DNA from: CAVRUF01 sp963716005
GTDB taxonomy: Bacteria > Actinomycetota > Thermoleophilia > Gaiellales > Gaiellaceae
Assembly (NCBI GenBank): GCA_963716005.1
Contig: OY970285.1
Location: forward strand, 1,178,001 to 1,242,000
Reading direction: 5' to 3'
Length of the DNA: 64,000 nucleotides
Numbering within the stretch: the stretch's first letter is position 1; every line of letters starts with the position of its first letter. The notes beneath the pieces are model-generated. The model saw only the letters and a list, made by a program, of their open reading frames with translations, was not told the origin of the DNA and searched no databases. Made by a program: the position numbers and the translations under genes. Below are positions 27,143 through 36,280 of this stretch, piece by piece.

Positions 27143-27807
27143 CGCGCCGGGCGGCCGGGCGGAACGGCGTCGGGCCGGCCGAGCGCGTGGATGTCGCGCA
27201 GCCACTCCCACAGGCGCAGGATCTCGGCTTCGATCTCGGCCGTCGCGGCCTTGTAGCTCTTGGAGTTCTTCGGTAGCTCGTCGAATCGCATCGGCTCTCC
27301 GAACGCGATCGAGATCGGCGTGCGGCCGGGGAATTTCCATGCTTCGGAGCCGTAGATCGCAGCGGGCACGACCGGCACTCCCTCCTGGATTGCGATCATC
27401 GCGGCGCCCGGCATCGCCTTTCCAGGATGGCCACTGAGCTGGCGCGTCCCCTCGACGAAGAGCCCGAGCATCTGGCCCTTGCCGACCGCCTCGCGGGCGA
27501 GCCGGATCGCCTCGCGGTCGGACTCGCCGCGGCGCACCGCGAGCGTGCCGAACGACTTGACGATGAATCCGCCGACCGGAACGTCGAGGAGCTCGGCCTT
27601 CGCCATGAAGACGAGTCGGCGCGGAACAAGTCCGCCGAGCGCCGGCACGTCGATCCAGTGCAGGTGGTTGACGGCCAAGACGCCGCCGCCCTTGCGCGGG
27701 ATGCGGTCGAGCCCGTAGGCCTTGAGGCCGGCCGCACCGTGCACGCCCGCGGTGAGAATGGTCTTGCCGAAGCCCCAGTAGACGACGTCGTAGCGGTCGA
27801 TGCTCAT
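27139..27807 (-). CDS. plsC: 1-acyl-glycerol-3-phosphate acyltransferase
   Basis: Adds the second acyl chain to make phosphatidic acid. The 222 residues have the acyltransferase HX4D box (NHLHWID), a later EGTR motif (LFVEGTRQLSG) and a PAAIYG segment. It overlaps cmk and der by four bases, giving the common cmk-plsC-der run. Annotation as a generic lysophospholipid acyltransferase is possible. Confidence 0.9.
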   Translation of the reverse strand: MSIDRYDVVYWGFGKTILTAGVHGAAGLKAYGLDRIPRKGGGVLAVNHLHWIDVPALGGLVPRRLVFMAKAELLDVPVGGFIVKSFGTLAVRRGESDREAIRLAREAVGKGQMLGLFVEGTRQLSGHPGKAMPGAAMIAIQEGVPVVPAAIYGSEAWKFPGRTPISIAFGEPMRFDELPKNSKSYKAATAEIEAEILRLWEWLRDIHALGRPDAVPPGRPAR

Positions 27808-28433
27808 GCCTGGGCCTTCGCGGCGACCATTCGCTCGATGCGCTCGACGACCTCGTCGATCCCGAGGTCGGTCGTATCGATTCGCGTGGCATCCGGGGCC
27901 GCGCCCATCTGCGCCGAGTCGCGCTCGTCGCGCAGTCGCAGGTCGGTCGCGAGCGCGTCGGCGCCGAGCCCGGGCCGGTCATCGGTGCGGCGGCGTGCGC
28001 GCTCCGACTCGTCCGCGGTCAGGAAGACCTTCACGTCCGCGTCGGGACAGACGACCGCACCGATGTCGCGCCCTTCCATCACCGAGTCGCCCTCGTAGGC
28101 GAGCGCGCGCTGGCGCTCGCGGAGCACCGCACGGACGTCCTGGTGGCGGGCCAGCGACGAGACGACGCGGTCGATCTCGACGGTGCGGATCTCCTTCGTG
28201 ACGTTGCGGCCCGCGATCTCGACCGTGCCGGGCGTGATCGTCACGGGGTTCTCGCGCGCGAGGGCTTCGAGCGCCGCCGTGTCGTCGAGGTCGACCCCGC
28301 GCTCGAGGGCGAGCCAGGTCAACGCGCGGTACATCGCGCCGGTGTCGACGTAGCGGAAGCCGAGGCGCTCGGCGAGCCTGCGCGCGACGGTGCTTTTCCC
28401 GGAACCGGCGGGTCCGTCGATGGCCACGATCAT
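27804..28433 (-). CDS. cmk: Cytidylate kinase
   Basis: Phosphorylates CMP and dCMP. The 209 residues have the P-loop IDGPAGSGKSTVARRL, DTGAMYRALT, and EGRDIGAVV. It follows aroA by 7 bp and overlaps plsC, so it lies inside the aroA-cmk-plsC-der-gpsA run. Confidence 0.96.
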   Translation of the reverse strand: MIVAIDGPAGSGKSTVARRLAERLGFRYVDTGAMYRALTWLALERGVDLDDTAALEALARENPVTITPGTVEIAGRNVTKEIRTVEIDRVVSSLARHQDVRAVLRERQRALAYEGDSVMEGRDIGAVVCPDADVKVFLTADESERARRRTDDRPGLGADALATDLRLRDERDSAQMGAAPDATRIDTTDLGIDEVVERIERMVAAKAQA

Positions 28434-28440
28434 GCGGCCA

Positions 28441-29725
28441 TCATCGCAGCGCGAGCGAGTCGAGCACGGCGAAGAACTCCGGGTAGGAGACGGCGACGCT
28501 GTCCGCGCCGTCGATCTCCAGTCCCTCGCGCGAGACGATCCCCGCGACGGCGGCCAACATGGCGATCCGGTGGTCGCCCGCCGCGCTGACCGTGGCGCCT
28601 CCGCGCGGCCGGGCCGGGACGCCGCGCACGCGGAAGCCGTCGTCGGTCGTCTGGATCCGCACGCCGAGTGGGCGTAGGACTTCCTTCACGGCCTCGAGCC
28701 GGTCGGACTCCTTGAGGCGGAGCTCACCGGCCCCGCGCACGGTGCTCTCCCCGCGGGCGACGCCGGCGAGGAGCGCGAAGATCGGGAGCTCGTCGACCAT
28801 GAGCGGCACCTCGGCGGCCTCGATGTCGGTGGCGGTCAGCTCGGCGGGCCCGACCTCGATGTCCGCGACCGGCTCGCCGCCGACGGTGCGGCGGTTGAAG
28901 AGCGAGACGCGCGCGCCCATCCGGTCGAGCACGCTGAGGAGGCCGGTGCGGGTCGAGTTGATCCCGATCCCGTGGAGACGCAGGTCGGAGCCCGAGAGGA
29001 GCGTGGCCGCGACGATGTACGGCGCCGCCGAGGAGAAGTCGCCGGGGACGTCGAGGTCGAGCGGCTTGAGCCGCTCCGCAGGCCAGACGGAGATGGCGCG
29101 GTGCGAGCGCGAGACGCGGACGCCGCTCGCCTCGAGCAGCCGCTCGGTGTGGTCGCGCGTCGGCTGCGGCTCGACGACGACGCTCGGGCCGTCGCCCGCC
29201 TGGAGCCCGGCGAGGAGGATGGCCGACTTCACCTGGGCGCTCGCGACCGGCAGCTCGTAGCGGATCGCGTGGAGGCGGTCGCCGGCGATCACGATCGGCG
29301 CGTGGCCGCCGGTCGTCTCGACGTGCGCGCCCATCTCGCGCAGCGGCTCGGCGACGCGCTCGAGCGGGCGGCGTGGAGAGCGACTCGTCCCCGGTGAGCT
29401 CGAACCGGCCGGGCTGCCCCGCGACGAGGCCCGAGAGGAGGCGGATGAGCGTGCCTGCGTTGCGGCAGTCGATCGGCTCGTCGGGCGGCTCGAGGTTCCC
29501 GAGCCCGACGCCCTGGATGTTCACGGTCTCGCCGGAGATCTCGACGCTCGCGCCGAGCACGCGCATCGCGTCGGCGGTCGCGAGCGTGTCCGCGGAGGCG
29601 CCGAACCCGCGCACCTCGCTCTCGCCGTTCGCGACCGCGCCGACGAGCAGCGCCCGGTGCGAGATCGACTTGTCGCCGGGAACGCGAAGATCCCCGCGAA
29701 CCGCAGCGGCCGGCTCTATCCGCAT
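28441..29725 (-). CDS. aroA: EPSP synthase AroA, one frame break
   Basis: Sixth shikimate-pathway step. From the ATG at 29725 the N-terminus reads VPGDKSISHRALLV and CRNAGTLIRLLSG. The C-terminal part (from about 29370) reads PVASAQVKSAILLAG, VDELPIFALLA, LRLKESDRL and GDHRIAM. One extra base near 29375, in the GDESLS-RRP motif, shifts the frame; deleting it restores a full-length protein. The region is 1,285 bp, one base over a multiple of three. A GTG-type start upstream would read into the repeat element and is rejected. Confidence 0.92.
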
Positions 29726-29767
29726 CCCGACCAGCTCTTCGGCCTCGAGCCCGCCCGAGAGCGGGCC

Positions 29768-29885
29768 CGGAGGGTTCCGGCGCCTTCCCCCCCAACGGGG
29801 GCGCGAGCCGCCCAACACGAACGGTATCGAGGCCGGGCGCACGGATGGGACACGGAAATGCGCCGGATGTGTGCCGGTTCGTTCA
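29768..29885 (+). repeat. Intergenic repeat family, copy 6
   Basis: Between the aroA start and the tyrA stop. It has a CCCCCCAACGGGGG block, CCCAACACGAACGGTATCGA (one base from copy 2), and a tail with GGGCGCAC and ATGTGTGCCGG. Confidence 0.7.
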
Positions 29886-29909
29886 CAGCGCGCAGCCTAG
29901 AGAGGCCGT

Positions 29910-31010
29910 CTACTCGTCGCCGAGGACGGGCGCGATCACGACCGAGTAGCCCTGCGCCTCGAGCAGCGCGGCCCCGCGCTGGGCCTCCGCCTCGCCGGCG
30001 ACGAGGATCGCGAGCGTGCCGCCGCGCTCCGGCGACATGTGGAGCAGGTCGAAGTCCTCGATGTTGATCCCCTCGGCCCCGAGGGCCTGCGTGATCCCCG
30101 AGAGGACGCCCGGCCGGTCGGGAATGTGCACCTGGAGCCAGTGCAGCGTGCCGGGATCCGGATACGCCTCGGCCAGAAGGCGCCGCCGATGCTGCGCCGC
30201 CTCGCCGATCCAGCGCGCCAGGTAGCCGGCGTCGGTCTCGTCGAGGGCGCGCTCGAGCTCCTCGACGCGGCGCCGGTGCTCGGCGAGCGCGCCGCGGACC
30301 TCGTCGGCGTTCTCGAGGAAGATGTCGACCCAGATCCGCGGGTTGGCGCCGGCCACGCGGGTCATGTCCCGCAGCGACCCGCCGGCGCCGGCAAGCGGCT
30401 CGTGACCGTCCACCCGCGCCGAGCCGAGCTGATTCATGAGCACGTTCGCGAGCGCGTGCGGGACGTGGCTCGTCAGCGCGACGAGCTTGTCGTGCGCGCG
30501 CGGGTCGACCGCGACCGGCACCGAGCCCAGCGCGGACACGAACCCGTGGAGCGCTCTGTACCGCGCAGCATCGGTTTCAGCCACCGGGGTGAGGAACCAC
30601 GTCGCCCCGTCGAAGAGCTGGCCACTGGCGTGCTCGGGCCCGTGGGCCTCGGAGCCGCAGATCGGATGGCCGCCGATGAACCGCGCCCGCTCACCGACCG
30701 AAGAGCAGACGCCGCGCTTGGTCGAGCCGACGTCCGTGACCGTGCAGCCTTCGTCCGTCGCGGCGAGCACCGCGGCCACTTGTGCCGGCAGCGTCGTCAC
30801 CGGCGTTGCGACGAGCACCAGCTCCGCTCCCGCGACGGCCTCCGCGAGCGATCCGGCGGCCACGTCGATCGCGCCGCGCTCCTGCGCGACCGCAAGCGAC
30901 GGAGCGTCGGCGTCGAACCCGACCACCGACTCGACGCCGGCCCGCTTCGCCGCGAGTCCCACGGACGCCCCGATCAAGCCGGTGCCGACGATGGCGAGCC
31001 GCGAAACCAC
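29910..31010 (-). CDS. tyrA: Prephenate dehydrogenase with ACT domain
   Basis: Oxidises prephenate on the way to tyrosine. The 366 residues begin with a dinucleotide fold (AIVGTGLIGASVGLA). The prephenate-binding stretch GGHPICGSEAHGPEHA and DPRAHDKLVALTSHVPH follow, and a C-terminal ACT domain (HIPDRPGVLSGITQALG) spans about 290-360. The ACT domain suggests feedback control by an aromatic amino acid. The GTG start is 7 bp from the aroF stop. Confidence 0.94.
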   Translation of the reverse strand: MVSRLAIVGTGLIGASVGLAAKRAGVESVVGFDADAPSLAVAQERGAIDVAAGSLAEAVAGAELVLVATPVTTLPAQVAAVLAATDEGCTVTDVGSTKRGVCSSVGERARFIGGHPICGSEAHGPEHASGQLFDGATWFLTPVAETDAARYRALHGFVSALGSVPVAVDPRAHDKLVALTSHVPHALANVLMNQLGSARVDGHEPLAGAGGSLRDMTRVAGANPRIWVDIFLENADEVRGALAEHRRRVEELERALDETDAGYLARWIGEAAQHRRRLLAEAYPDPGTLHWLQVHIPDRPGVLSGITQALGAEGINIEDFDLLHMSPERGGTLAILVAGEAEAQRGAALLEAQGYSVVIAPVLGDE

Positions 31011-31017
31011 CTCGGGA

Positions 31018-32056
31018 CTACCCGACGACTTTGCCCATCAAGGACGCGAGCGCGCGGATCTCGTCCGCGAAGGGCGCGAAGTCCGCAGACGGGATCTGCT
31101 GCGCCGCATCGGAGAGCGCCTGGTCCGGGTCCGGATGCACCTCGACGATGATCCCGTCGGCGCCCGCGGCAACAGCGGCGCGCGCCAGCGGGGCGACCAG
31201 ATCGCGCCGTCCCGGCCGGATGCGACGGGTCGACGATCACCGGCAGGTGCGTCTCCAGCTTCAGCACGGGAACCGCGCCGATGTCGAGCGTGAAACGCGT
31301 CGAGGTCTCGAAGGTGCGGATGCCCCGCTCGCAGAGCATCACCTGGGAGTTCCCCTCGCGCACGACGTACTCGGCCGCCATCAGGAGCTCCTCGATCGAG
31401 GCGGACGCGCCGCGCTTCAGCAGCACCGCCTTGTCCGAGCGGCCCACCTCGGCGAGCAGCGTGAAGTTCTGCATGTTCCGCGCGCCGATCTGGATCACGT
31501 CCGCCGCGTCCACGACCGCCTCGACGTCGCGCGCGTCCATCAGCTCGGTGACGATCGGCAGCCCGGTCTCCTCGCGGGCCTCCTTGAGGATGTCGAGCCC
31601 TTCCTGGCCGAGGCCCTGGAACGCGTAGGGCGAGGAGCGCGGCTTGAACGCGCCGCCGCGCAGCATCGTCGCCCCGGCGTCGCGGACGGCCCGTGCGGCC
31701 TCCATCGTCTGCTCGCGGTATTCGACCGAGCACGGCCCGGCGATCAGCCCGAAATACCCGTCGCCCACGCGGCGCCCTCGGACGTCGATCACGGTCGGGC
31801 CGCGGCGGGCCTCACGGGAAACCAGCTTGTACGGCTTGAGGATCGGAACGACCTGCTCGACGCCCGGAAAACTCTCCAGCGGCAGCGTCGCGAGGAGCTC
31901 GCGGTCACCCACGACGCCGATCACGGTCGCGTCGCCGGGCGTCACGTGCGCGTCGGCGCCGGCCTCGGCGATGCGCGCGACGACCTCGTCCACCTGCGCG
32001 GGGGTCGCGGACTTGCCCATGACGACGAGCAGCTCCGGGGATCCTGTGACGGCCAT
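31018..32056 (-). CDS. aroF: DAHP synthase (type I-beta), one frame break
   Basis: First shikimate-pathway enzyme. Residues 1-90 form an N-terminal regulatory ferredoxin-like domain (VVMGKSATPAQVDEVVARI), as in Thermotoga-type enzymes. The barrel follows with GPCSVEYREQTMEAA, GGAFKPRSSPYAFQG and MLCERGIRTFE. Near 31220, after DPSHPAG, one extra base shifts the frame; deleting it gives RRDLVAPLARAAVA through to a MGKVVG end. The 1,039-bp region is one over a multiple of three. Divergent from trpS across only 29 bp. Confidence 0.92.
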
Positions 32057-32085
32057 CGTTCTCTGAGTGTAGTTTCCTCCGGTCC

Positions 32086-33111
32086 ATGCGGATCTTTTCG
32101 GGCATCCAGCCGACCGGCGACAAGCACCTGGGGAACTACTCGGGCGGCTTTCGCCAGTACGCGGCGACGCAGGAGCAGGGCGACGCGTTCTTCTGCATCG
32201 TCGACCTGCACTCGATCACCGTCGAGTACGACCCGGCGGAGCTTCGCAACGCGACGCTCGACCTCGCGGCGATGCTCTTCGCGACCGGGCTCGACGCGAA
32301 CCGCTCGACGGTCTTCATCCAGAGCCACGTGCCCGCGCACACCGAGGCCGCGTGGCTTCTCGGCTCGGTCACGAGCTACGGCGAGCTGCGCCGCATGACG
32401 CAGTTCAAGGACAAGGGCGACCGCCAGGACTTCGTGTCGGCGGGCCTCTTCAGCTACCCCGTCCTCCAGGCGGCGGACATCCTGCTCTACCAGACCGATG
32501 CCGTCCCGGTCGGCGAGGACCAGCGCCAGCACATCGAGCTCGCCCGCAACATCGCCGAGCGGTTCAACCAGCGATACGGGCAGACGCTCGTCGTCCCGGA
32601 GATGGTCGCGCCGGCGATCGGCGGGCGGATCATGGATCTCCAGGAGCCGGAGCGAAAGATGTCCACGACGGGCGGCACGCCGCAGGGGACGGTCAAGCTC
32701 CTCGACGAGCCCGACGTCATCCGCAAGAAGTTCAAGACGGCCGTCACCGACTCGGGCTCGGAGATCCGCCGCGGCGACGACAAGCCGGGCATCTCGAACC
32801 TCGTCGAGATCATGTCGGTCGCGAGCGGCAAGTCGATGGAGGACGTCGAGGCCGAGTTCGACGGGCAGGGCTACGGCGCGTTCAAGGAGGCGGTCGGCGA
32901 AGCGGTCGTCGACCTCCTCACACCGATCCAGGAGCGCCACCGCGAGCTGAGCTCCGACCCGCGCGAGCTACAGCGGCTCCTCGCGATCGGCGCCGAGAAG
33001 GCGCGGCAGGTGTCCGAGCCGACGCTGCACGCGATGCTCGACCACATGGGCATCGTCCGCTCCGAGGTCGGCCGCATGTTCGGCGCGGCCCGGCCGCGCG
33101 ACGGGCTCTAA
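32086..33111 (+). CDS. trpS: Tryptophanyl-tRNA synthetase
   Basis: Charges tRNA-Trp. The 341 residues have the class I signatures GDKHLGNYSGG (HIGH-like) and KMSTTGG (KMSKS-like), plus YPVLQAADILLYQTD and the GEDQRQHIELARNIA stretch. The gene is unbroken. Its last 144 bp overlap the rluB reading frame on the other strand. Confidence 0.97.
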   Translation: MRIFSGIQPTGDKHLGNYSGGFRQYAATQEQGDAFFCIVDLHSITVEYDPAELRNATLDLAAMLFATGLDANRSTVFIQSHVPAHTEAAWLLGSVTSYGELRRMTQFKDKGDRQDFVSAGLFSYPVLQAADILLYQTDAVPVGEDQRQHIELARNIAERFNQRYGQTLVVPEMVAPAIGGRIMDLQEPERKMSTTGGTPQGTVKLLDEPDVIRKKFKTAVTDSGSEIRRGDDKPGISNLVEIMSVASGKSMEDVEAEFDGQGYGAFKEAVGEAVVDLLTPIQERHRELSSDPRELQRLLAIGAEKARQVSEPTLHAMLDHMGIVRSEVGRMFGAARPRDGL

Positions 33112-33786
33112 CCGAGCGCTCGCCACTTCCTCGCGGGTCAGCTCGCGCCATTCGCCCGGCGCGAGACCGTCGACCGTGAGCCCCGCGTAGACCGAGCGGT
33201 GCAGACCGACGACCGGGTGCCCTACCGCCTCGCACATCCGCTTCACCTGGTGCTTGCGGCCCTCGTGGAGCGTCAGCTCGAGCCGTGACGGCCCCAGGCG
33301 GCGAACCCCGGCGGGCGCGGTCTCGCCGTCCTCGAGGTCGACCCCTGCGATGAGCCGTGCGATCTCGGAGTCGGTCGGCTCGCCCTCGACGTCGGCCTCG
33401 TAGACCTTGTCCACCTCGTACTTGGGATGCATGAGCCGGTGCGCGAGCTGGCCGTCGTTCGTGAGGAGGAGCGTCCCGGTCGTATCCACGTCGAGCCGCC
33501 CGACCGGCACGACGCGGTTCTCATGCGTGACGAGGTCGACGACGGTGGGCCGGCCGTGCGGATCCTTCGCGGTGGTGACGACACCTGCGGGCTTGTGCAG
33601 GAGGACGTAGGTGAGCGGCTCGAGGCGCACGCGCTCGCCGTCCAGCTCGACCACGTCCCGGCTCTGGACGAACGTCGCAAGCTCGGCGACCTCGCCGTTC
33701 ACGGTCACGCGCCCGGCCTTGATCAAATCGTCGGCCCCGCGGCGGGAAGCGACTCCGGAGCGCGCTAGGAAGGCGTTGAGCCGCAT
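32968..33786 (-). CDS. 23S rRNA pseudouridine synthase, RluB/RsuA type
   Basis: S4-domain pseudouridine synthase. Residues 1-60 form the S4 RNA-binding domain (NAFLARSGVASRRGADDLI). The catalytic domain has GRLDVDTTGTLLLTNDG, with the Asp in GRLDVDT, and EGRKHQVKRMCEAVGHPV. The body ends normally near residue 225, but the frame continues about 48 residues antisense through the 3' end of trpS. The tail is basic and rich in Ala and Arg, so it may result from a lost stop or from a frame error near 33110. RluB and RsuA cannot be separated by these motifs alone. Confidence 0.9.
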   Translation of the reverse strand: MRLNAFLARSGVASRRGADDLIKAGRVTVNGEVAELATFVQSRDVVELDGERVRLEPLTYVLLHKPAGVVTTAKDPHGRPTVVDLVTHENRVVPVGRLDVDTTGTLLLTNDGQLAHRLMHPKYEVDKVYEADVEGEPTDSEIARLIAGVDLEDGETAPAGVRRLGPSRLELTLHEGRKHQVKRMCEAVGHPVVGLHRSVYAGLTVDGLAPGEWRELTREEVASARLEPVARPGRAEHAADLGADDAHVVEHRVQRRLGHLPRLLGADREEPL

Positions 33787-33791
33787 GGTTT

Positions 33792-33880
33792 CCGCAATGT
33801 CCCCGGGGGACCCCGGCTAGGGCACCCCTCAGGTTTGAGCCTATCGGGGAAATCCGCGCGTGTCTGTGACCGGATCGAAA
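33792..33880 (+). repeat. Intergenic repeat family, copy 7
   Basis: Between the rluB start and the M1 peptidase stop. TCCCCGGGGGACCCC, CCTATCGGGG, then GAAATCCGCGCGTGTCTGTG and a shorter tail. Closely similar in its core to the copy at 45.8 kb. Confidence 0.7.
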
Positions 33881-33884
33881 CGAT

Positions 33885-33920
33885 TCAGTGCCGGCCCGAC
33901 CGAAGCCGGGCCGGCACTGA
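33885..33920 (-). terminator. Perfect 14-bp hairpin after the M1 peptidase gene
   Basis: TCAGTGCCGGCCCG and its exact complement surround an eight-base loop, eleven bases beyond the M1 peptidase stop on the minus strand. The minus-strand side then reads AATCGTTTCG, only weakly U-rich. Probably an intrinsic terminator for that gene. Confidence 0.65.
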
Positions 33921-33930
33921 GAGACCGTCG

Positions 33931-35299
33931 CTACCAGCTGACCGGCTTCGCCGGCTTGTACAGCCAGGTGTGGAAGAACCGGCCGAGGTCTCGACGCGAG
34001 ATGTGCTCGGCGAGCGCCACGAACTCCGGCGTCGAGACGTTTCCGTCCTTGTTGCGCTCCGTCCACTGGCGCAGGATCCCGAAGAACGCCCAGTCGCCGA
34101 TCTTCTCGCGCAGCGCCTGGAGCGTCATGCCGCCGCGGTCGTAGATCGTCCCGTCGAAGAGGAGCTCCGGCCCGCCCGGGTTGCCCGGCGGCGGCGTCCA
34201 GAACTCCGTGTCGGTCGCGGGCGTCGCGTACAGCTCGTCGAACGTGTCCGCCGCCGACTCGCCGCCCGTCCGCTCGTTCCAGATCCACTCCGACCAGGTC
34301 GCGAAGCCCTCGTGCAGCCAGATGTCCGGCCAGAGCGAGAGCGTGACCGAGTTGCCGACCCACATGTGCGCGATCTCGTGGACGAGCGTCGCCTCGTCCG
34401 GCGGCGAGTCGAACACCGGCTTCGTCTGCGTCTCGAGCGCGTAGCCCACGTCGGGCGCGTCGTCGACGATCGCGCCGACCGCGTTGAACGGATAGCGCCC
34501 GTAGATCGGCTCGAAGAACCGGACGATCGCCGGGATCTTCTCGAGCACCGGCTGCGGGCCGAGCGTCGGGTCGACCGCGACGTAGTTCGGGATGCGGCCC
34601 ACGCGCGAGATCTTCAGGTCGAAGACGCCGACCGTCGCCGTGGCGAGATAGGGCGCCATCAGGTCGTCCTCGACCCACACCCACGTCGTCTTGCCTCCGT
34701 GGGTGTCCTTGTCCACGAGGACGCCGTTCGCGAGCGCCGTGAGCCCGCGCGGGACGGTGACCTTGAAGGCGAACGTCGCCTTGTCGCGCGGCGTGTCGTT
34801 CACCGGATACCAGCCGGGCGAGCCCTGCGGCTCGCCGACGACGAACGCGCCGTCTTCGGTCGGCACCCAGCCCTCGAGCGCCTCGTCCGGGTCGACGACG
34901 ATCGACGGCTCGCCCACGTAATCGATGACGACGGTGAAGTAGCGGCCGTCGCGCAGCCCGTGGCGCGGCGTGATCACGAGCTCCTGGCCGAGGCGCCGGA
35001 ACGAGGCCGGCTCGCCGTTCACGGTGAGGCGCGGGATCGAGAACCCGCGCAGGTCGAGGTCGAAGCGCGAGAGATTCTGCGTCGCCTTCGCCGTGATGAC
35101 GGCGGTCGAGCGCATCCGGTTCGTCGCCTGGTCCCAGTCGATCTTCAGGGAGTAGTGCTTGACGTCGTAGCCGCCGTTCCCCGCGAGCGGGTAGTACGGG
35201 TCGCCGAGCCCGGGCGAGCCGGGCGAGTAGCCCGCGGCGGCTGGAGCGGCGGCGGCGAGCGCGGCGATGGAAAGCGATGAGGAGGAAGGAACGGCGCAT
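33931..35299 (-). CDS. Secreted M1-family metallopeptidase, one frame break near the N-terminus
   Basis: Zinc aminopeptidase-type protein. The zinc motif is HEIAHMWVGN with the third ligand in WLHEGFATWSEW; the exopeptidase motif appears as GYALETQ rather than GAMEN. From ATG at 35299 a signal peptide MRRSFLLIA runs into an Ala-rich core ending about residue 23, but one extra T near 35270 shifts the frame there; without it the fusion reads SIAALAAAAPAAAGYSPG. The 1,369-bp span is one over a multiple of three. It is probably exported, then active at the cell surface on peptides. The target is unknown. Confidence 0.9.
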
Positions 35300-35399
35300 G
35301 AGCACCCCTTTCGTCGGACCGGAGCTCGACACTAGACCCCTACCTCCTACCGGGCAAGCGCGGGCCGGAAACCGCCGCCACCCGCGTCATAATCTGCCC

Positions 35400-35690
35400 A
35401 TGCCGGTCTACATCTCGCTGATGAAGTGGACGTCGGGCGGCGTCGGCGGCCTGCCCGCCTGGCGCGATCGCATCGAGGACGCCGAGCGGGCGATCGAGGA
35501 ACGCGGCGGCAAGCTCATCGACACGTTCGTGACCCTCGGCCGCTACGACCTGGTCGAGATCTTCGAGGCGCCCGACGACGAGACCGCCGCGCAGATCCTC
35601 CTCACGGTCATGCGGCACGGCAGCGTCACCACCGAGACGCTCCGCGGGTTCACCCGCGACGAGGCCGAAGCGATCGTCCGCGGGATCTAG
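35400..35690 (+). CDS. GYD domain protein
   Basis: 96-residue protein with the family's YISLMKWTSGG start, ERGGKLIDTFVTLGRYDLVEIFEAPDD-type centre (split here only for length) and TETLRGFTRDEA end. GYD proteins are small ferredoxin-like proteins of unknown function. The ATG at 35400 is chosen; a longer frame from 35277 begins antisense inside the peptidase signal peptide and is unlikely. It is convergent with scpB, sharing the four bases CTAG as both stop codons. Confidence 0.85.
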   Translation: MPVYISLMKWTSGGVGGLPAWRDRIEDAERAIEERGGKLIDTFVTLGRYDLVEIFEAPDDETAAQILLTVMRHGSVTTETLRGFTRDEAEAIVRGI

Positions 35691-36280
35691 CGCCGCTCGG
35701 CGACGGCTTCGAGCCGGGCGCGCAGCTCCTCGGCGTCGCCGCCGAGATCGTCGAGCTCGGGGAGCTCGTTCAGGCCGGCGAGGCCGAAGACGCGCTCGAA
35801 GAGCGGCGTCGTCTCGTAGCGGACCGCTCCGCCTTCCGAGTCGCGTCCCGCCTCGGCGACGAGGCCGCGCTCGACCAGGCTCGCGACCGCGGAGTCGGCG
35901 GCGACGCCGCGCAGGCGCGCGATCTCGGGACGGCTGACCGGCCCGATGTACGCGACCACGGCGAGCGTCTCCATCGCCGCCTGCGAAAGGCCACGCGCGA
36001 CCGGACGGTCGAAGATCCGCGAGCACGCCTCGGCCGCCTCGTGCGCGGCGCGAAACGCCCAGCCGCCGGCGACCGGCTCGAGCACGATCCCGCTCTTCCC
36101 TTCGCGGTAGCGCCCGGTGAGGAGCGCGAGCGCCGTCTCGACCCGGTCGGGGTCGGTCGCGGCCGCGTCGGCGAGCTCGTCCACGGTCAGCGGGCGCGAG
36201 GCGACGACGAGCAGCCCCTCGAGCACGCGGGCGACCCGGTCGACGGGGTTGTCGATTACGCGGAGGTGAGGTTCGTGCAT
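35687..36280 (-). CDS. scpB: Segregation and condensation protein B
   Basis: Winged-helix partner of ScpA that regulates the SMC kleisin. The 197 residues show the tandem winged-helix pattern with ETLAVVAYIGPVSRPEIARL-type motif, LVERGLVAEAGR and LFERVFGLAGLNELPEL. The ATG at 36280 overlaps scpA by 25 bp. It ends in a CTAG shared with the GYD gene's stop. Confidence 0.95.
   Translation of the reverse strand: MHEPHLRVIDNPVDRVARVLEGLLVVASRPLTVDELADAAATDPDRVETALALLTGRYREGKSGIVLEPVAGGWAFRAAHEAAEACSRIFDRPVARGLSQAAMETLAVVAYIGPVSRPEIARLRGVAADSAVASLVERGLVAEAGRDSEGGAVRYETTPLFERVFGLAGLNELPELDDLGGDAEELRARLEAVAERR

Noticed and set aside
32056..32086. Operator or attenuator between aroF and trpS
   Set aside because: The divergent gap is only 29 bp and shows no Trp-rich leader or clear inverted repeat.
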